NCBI RefSeq assembly: GCF_051401765.1
Contig: NW_027480422.1
Coordinates: 10,124,001-10,188,000, forward strand
From: Calliopsis andreniformis
Lineage: Eukaryota > Arthropoda > Insecta > Hymenoptera > Andrenidae
Reading direction: 5' to 3'
DNA: 64,000 bases
Part shown: positions 59,201-64,000 of the stretch, piece by piece
Position numbering within the stretch: position 1 is the first letter of the stretch
Layout: each line of letters starts with the position of its first letter
Notes under the pieces: generated by a model
What the model was told of the DNA's origin: nothing
Databases searched by the model: none
What the model saw: the letters and a program-made list of their open reading frames with translations, nothing else
Program-made: the position numbers and the translations under genes

Positions 59201-61716
59201 ATTGCATTTTATGTTTCGGGCGCTGACTTCTAAGGCCCTAGCTATTCGATCTGGTGGAGCAATGCCCTAGAGTGAAGCCTAGGTTGCCCGGGACGTAGAA
59301 ATGACCATACCTTTCTCACTCGCGCAATTATTGATTTTAGACGATGGAAAAACTATTGTATTTATTTTGTATTTTATGCTTCTGGCGTTGACTTCTTAGG
59401 CCCTAACTATTTGATCTGGTGGTCCAACACCCCAGAGTGAAGCCTAGGTCGCCCGGAACGTAGAAATGTCCATCAGTTTCACTCTGGTTGCAATTATTCC
59501 TGTTATGCGATGAAAAAACTGTTGTACTTTTATTTTATCTTTTGCTTCTGGCGTTGACTTCTAATGCCCTAGCTATTCAATCTGGTGGAGCAACGCCCTA
59601 GAGTGAAGCCTAGATTGCCCGGAACGTAGAAATGACCATTACATTCACGCTTGTTGCAATTATTCCTGTTATGCGATGAAAAAACTGTTGTACTTTTATT
59701 TTATCTTTTGCTTCTGGCGTTGACTTCTAATGCCCTAGCTATTCGATCTGGTGGAGCAACGCCCTAGAGTGAAGCCTAGATTACCCGAAACGTAGAAAAT
59801 ACCATTACCTTCAGGCTTGCTGCAACTATTCCTGTTATACGATGAAAGAACTGTTGCATTTTTATTGTATTTTATGATTCGGGCGTTGACTTCTAAGTCC
59901 CTAGCTATTCGATCTGGTGCAGCAACTCCCTACAGCGAAACCTACGTTGCCCGTAACGTAGAAATGACCTGTACTTTCACACTGGTTGCAATTATTCCAG
60001 TTATACGATGCAAAAACTGTTGCATTTTTATTATATTTTATGCTTGTGGGGTTGACTTCTAAGTCCCTAGCTATTCGATCTGGTGGAGCAAGGCCCTAGA
60101 GCGAAGCCTAGGTTGCCCGGAACGTAGAAATGACCGATACTTTCACAACGTTTGCAATCATTCATTGTATACGATGGAAAAACTCTTGCATTTATATTGT
60201 ATTTTATGCTTCTGGCGTTGACTTCTAAAGCCGTAGCTATTCGATGTTGTGGAGCAACGCCCTAGAGTGAAGCCTATGTTGCACGGAACGTAGAAATGAC
60301 CATAATCTTCACACTGGTTGCAATTATTCGTTTTATACAATGGAAAAACTGTTCTATTAATTCTGTATTTTATGCTTCGGGCGTTGACTTCCAAGGCCCT
60401 AACAATTCGATCTGGTGGAACAGCGCCCTAGAGTGAAGCCTAAGTTGCCCGGAACGTGGAAATGACCATCACTTTCGCACTGGTTGCAATTATTCTCGTT
60501 ATACAATGGAAAAACTATTGTATTTTTATTGTATTTCATGTTTCGGGCGTTGACATCTAAGGGCCTAGCTATTCGATCTGGTGGAGCAACGCCCTAGAGT
60601 GAAGCCTAGATTGCCCGGAACGTAGAAATGACCGTTACTTTCACAATGTTTGCAATCATTCATTGTATACGATGGAAAAACTCTTGTATTTCAATTGTAT
60701 TTTATGCTTCTGGCGTTGACTTCTAAAGCCGTAGCGATTCGATGTTGTGGAGCAACGCCCTAGAGTGAAGCCTATGTTGCACGGAACGTAGAAATGACCA
60801 TAATCTTCACACTGGTTGCAATTATTCGTTTTATACAATGGAAAAACTGTTCTATTAATTTTGTATTTTATGCTTGGGGCGTTGACTTCCAAGGCCCTAA
60901 CAATTCGATCTGGTGGAGCAACGCCCTAGAGTAAAGACAAGGTTGCACAGAACGTAAAAATGACCATAACCTTCACACTGGTTGAAATTATTCGTTTTAT
61001 ACGATGGAAAAGGTGTTGTACTTATATTGTATTTTATGCTTCTGGCGTTGATTTCTTAGGTCCAAACTATTCGATCTGGTGGACTAACGCCCTAGAGTGA
61101 AGCCGAGGTTGCACGGAACGCAGATGTGACCATACCTTTCACACTGGCTGCAATTATTCGTTTTATACAATGGAAGAACTGTTCGATTTATTTTGTATTT
61201 TATGCTTCACGCGTTGACTTCTAACGGCCTAGCTATTCGATCTGGTAGAGCAACGCCCTAGAGTGAAGCCTAGGTTGCCCGGAACGTAGAAATGACCGTT
61301 ACTTTCACAATGTTTGCAATCATTCATTGTATACGATGGAAAAACTCTTGTATTTATATTGTATTTTATGCTTCTGGCGTTGACTTCTAAAGCCGTAGCT
61401 ATTCGATCTTGTGGAGCAGCGCCCTAGAGTGAAGCCTATGTTGCACGGAACGTAGAAATGACCATAATCTTCACACTGGTTGCAATTATTCGTTTTATGC
61501 AATGGAAAAGCTGTTCTATTAATTTTGTATTTTATGCTTGGGGCGTTGACTTCCAAGTCCCTAACAATTCGGTCTGGTGGAGCAACGCCCTAGAGTAAAG
61601 ACAAGGTTGCACGGAACGTAGAAATGACCATAACTTTCACACTGGTTGAAATTATTCGTTTTATCCGATGGAAAAGGTGATGTATCTATATTGTATTTTA
61701 TGCTTCTGGCGTTGAC
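56243..61716 (+). repeat. 33-monomer higher-order repeat, copy gamma (5,474 bp)
   Basis: This is the tandem partner of 50,769-56,242. At the right edge the shared run from attgtatttt to tggcgttgac is followed by ttctaaggtcctagc, whereas at 56,243 it is followed by atctaagtccgtagc. The exchange therefore lies within about 27 bp ending at 56,242 and 61,716. Near-identity over 5.4 kb in a region where other copies differ often indicates a very recent duplication, or an assembly duplication. Confidence 0.93.
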
Positions 61717-64000
61717 TTCTAAGGTCCTAGCTATTCAATCTCGTGAGGCAACGTCCAAGGGTGAAGCCTATGTCGCCCGAAACGTAGTAATGACCATTGC
61801 TTTCACACTGGTTGCAATTATTCTTTTCAACGATGGAAAACAGTTGTATTTTTATTGTATTTTATGCTTCTGGCGCTGACTTCTAAGTCCCTTGCTATTC
61901 GAACTGGTGGAGCAACGCCCTTGAGCGAAGCCTAGGTTGCCCGGAACGTAGAAATGACCTGTACTTTCGCACTGGTTGCAATTATTCCTGTTATACGATG
62001 GAAAAACTGTGGCACTTTTATTGTATTTTATGCTTCTGGCGATGAATTCTAAGTCCCTAACTATGCGATCTGGTGGAGAAACGCCCTACAGTTAAGCAGA
62101 GGTTGCCCGGAACGTAGAAATGACCTTTACTTTCACACTGTTTGCAAATATACAGTATACACGATAGAAACACTGTTGTATCTATTTTGTATTTTATGCT
62201 TCTGGCGCTGACTTCTTAGGTCCTAACTATCGGATATGGTGGATCAACGCCCTAGAGTGAAGCCTAGGTCGCCGGAAACGTAGAAATGACCACTACTTTC
62301 ACTCTGGTTGCAATTATTCATGCTATACGATGGAAAAACTGTCGTATTTTTATTGTATTTTATGCTTCTGGCGTTGACTTCTTAGGCCCTAACTATTCGA
62401 TCTGGTGGAGCAACGCCCTGGAGTGAAGCCTGGGTTGCGCGTAACGTAGAAATGACCATTACCTTCACACTGTTTGCAAATATACATTATATACGATGGA
62501 AAAGCTGCTGTATCTATTTTGTGTTTTATGCTTCTGGCGCTGACTTCTTAGGTCCTCACTATTGGATCTGGTGGAGCAACGCCCATGGGTGAAGTCTAGG
62601 TTGCGCGGAACGTAGAAATGACCATAAATTTCACACTGGTTTCATTTATTCGTTTTATACAATGGAAAAACTGTTGTATTTATTTTGTATTTGGTGCTTC
62701 TGTCGTTGACTTCTTAGGCCCTAACTATTGGATGCGGTGGACCAACGCCCTCGAGTGAACCATAGGTTGCCCGGAACCTGGTAATGACCATCACTTCTCA
62801 CATTTGTTGCAATTATTCCCGTTATACGATGGAAAAACTGTTGTATTTTTATTGCATTTTAGGTTTCGGGCGTTGCCTTCTAGGGCCCTAGCTATTCGAT
62901 CTGGTGGAGCAACGCCGTAGAGTGAAGCCTGGGTCGCCCGAAACGTAGAAATGACCATTACATTAACTCTGGTTGTAATTATTCCTGTTATACGATAAAA
63001 AAACTGTACTATTTTTATTGTATTTTATGCTTCAGGTGTTGACTTCTAAGGCCGTAGCTAATCGATGTGTTGGGGCAACGCCCTAGAGTGAAGCCTAGGT
63101 TGCCCGGAACGAAGAAACGGCCATTACTTTCACACTGGTTGCAATTATTCCTTTTATACGATGGAAAAACTGTTGTATTTTTATTGTATTTTATACTTCT
63201 GGCGTTGACTTCTAAGTCCCTAGCTATTCGATCTAGTGGAGCAACGCCCTAGAGCGAAACCTGGATTGCCCGGAACGTAGAAATGACCTGTACTTTCACA
63301 CTGGTTGCAATTATTCCTGTTATACGATGGAAAGACTGTTGTACTTATGTTGTATTTTATACTGCAGGCGTTGACTTCTAAGGCCCTAACTATTCGATGT
63401 GGTTGAGCAACGCCCTAGAGCAATACCTAGGTTGCCCGGAACGTAGAAATAACCATTACCATCACGCTTGTTGCAATTATTCCCGTTATACGATGGAAAA
63501 ACTGTTGTACTTTTATTGTATTTTATGTTTCGGGCGTTGACTTCTAAGGCCCTAGCTATTCGATATGGTGGAGCACCGCCCTGTAGTGAAGCCTAGGTTG
63601 CCCGGAAAGTAGAAATGACCTGTACTTTCACACTGGTTGCAGTTATTCCTGTTATACGATGGAAAAGCTGTTGCATTTTTAATGCATTTTATGCTTCTGT
63701 CGTCGAATTCTAATTCCCTAACTATACGATCTGGTGGAGAAACGCCCTACAGTTAAGCCTAGGTTGCCTGGAACGTAGAAATGACCTTTACTTTCACACT
63801 GTTTCCAAATATACATTATATACGATAGAAAAACTGTTGTATCTATTTTGTATTTTATGCTTCTGGCGCTGACTTCTTAGGTCCTAACTATTGGATCTGG
63901 TGGAGCAACGCCCTGCGGTGAAGCCTACGTTGCTCGGAATGCAGAAATGACCATTACCTTCACACTGTTTGCGATTATTCATTTTATACGATGGTTAAAC
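61717..64000 (+). repeat. Region 8: divergent monomers to the window edge
   Basis: About 14 monomers after the 33-monomer pair. Types resemble those of region 4 (aagtccctagc starts, gacctgtactttc, gcaaatatacattatatac) rather than copy gamma. One unit near 61,834 reads ttcttttcaacgatgg with a shortened A-tract. The array continues past position 64,000, where the last unit is cut at gatggttaaac. No end of the satellite or flanking unique sequence is reached. Confidence 0.85.

Larger units (their letters stand above)
1..64000 (+). repeat. 166-bp satellite DNA array filling the whole window
   Basis: The window is a continuous tandem array. Anchoring on the ggcc motif, monomers begin at 1, 167 and 333, a period of 166 bp, and the same motif order recurs to the end (about 385 units). 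All monomers point the same way; I saw no inverted block. Landmarks in consensus coordinates are ggcc (1-4), attcgatctggtgg (11-24), gccctagagtgaag (31-44), the AvrII-type palindrome cctagg (45-50), ttgcccggaacg (51-62), cacactggttgcaatt (82-97), gatggaaaaactgttg (111-126), tattgtattttatgcttc (133-150) and tggcgttgac (151-160). The first third is relatively G+C-rich and positions 88-150 are A+T-rich. Individual monomers vary by substitutions and 1-bp indels. The role is inferred: arrays of this type make up constitutive heterochromatin and often centromeres. I do not recognise the family. Confidence 0.97.

Noticed and set aside
1..64000. CRISPR array or other prokaryotic repeat system
   Set aside because: Repeats are 166 bp and contiguous with no unique spacers, there are no cas-like genes, and the multi-kilobase hierarchical structure is characteristic of eukaryotic satellite DNA.
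1..64000. Transposon or retroelement insertion within the array
   Set aside because: I followed the monomer order through the window and found only satellite units with small indels. No terminal repeats, poly-A tracts, reverse transcriptase or transposase motifs interrupt it.

Overview
The whole 64 kb window is one uninterrupted head-to-tail satellite DNA array. The basic monomer is 166 bp. Successive ggcc-anchored monomers start at 1, 167 and 333, and the same order of motifs can be followed to position 64,000, giving roughly 385 monomers, all in the same orientation. I found no protein-coding gene, RNA gene, transposon, CRISPR array or unique-sequence interruption. Open frames of 60 to 130 codons occur on both strands, but they are by-products of the repeat.

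This is eukaryotic heterochromatin of the kind found at centromeres, pericentromeres or subtelomeres. The monomer length is close to the DNA length protected by a chromatosome. I do not recognise the satellite family and cannot name the species. A consensus made by eye is about 42% G+C and has six CpG sites per monomer, only slightly below expectation. That does not look like an old, heavily methylated vertebrate satellite, but this is weak evidence about the lineage.

Layout. (1) 1 to 15,433: an older higher-order repeat (HOR) built of about 44 to 49 monomers, present as two rearranged copies with whole-monomer gains and losses (offsets 7,966, 8,132, 7,303 and 7,800 bp). (2) 15,434 to 29,694: a block of recent expansion. 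A 22-monomer unit (3,651 bp) was duplicated, and a 40-monomer segment (6,639 bp) that includes most of that pair was then duplicated again. (3) 29,695 to about 31,795: return to the older HOR of region 1, with deletions. (4) About 31,796 to 40,004: more divergent monomers with small local duplications (995 and 3,815 bp offsets). (5) 40,005 to 44,838: a diverged, rearranged copy of a third HOR. (6) 44,839 to about 50,768: mixed divergent monomers sharing pieces with region 4. (7) 50,769 to 61,716: two almost identical tandem copies of a 33-monomer HOR (5,474 bp). (8) 61,717 to 64,000: divergent monomers running off the window.

The sequence therefore records repeated unequal exchange. The offsets measured are whole numbers of monomers give or take a few bases, and single-base markers allow some events to be ordered in time. 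All coordinates, offsets and comparisons were made by eye. Percent identities were not computed, and collapse or duplication by the genome assembler cannot be excluded.
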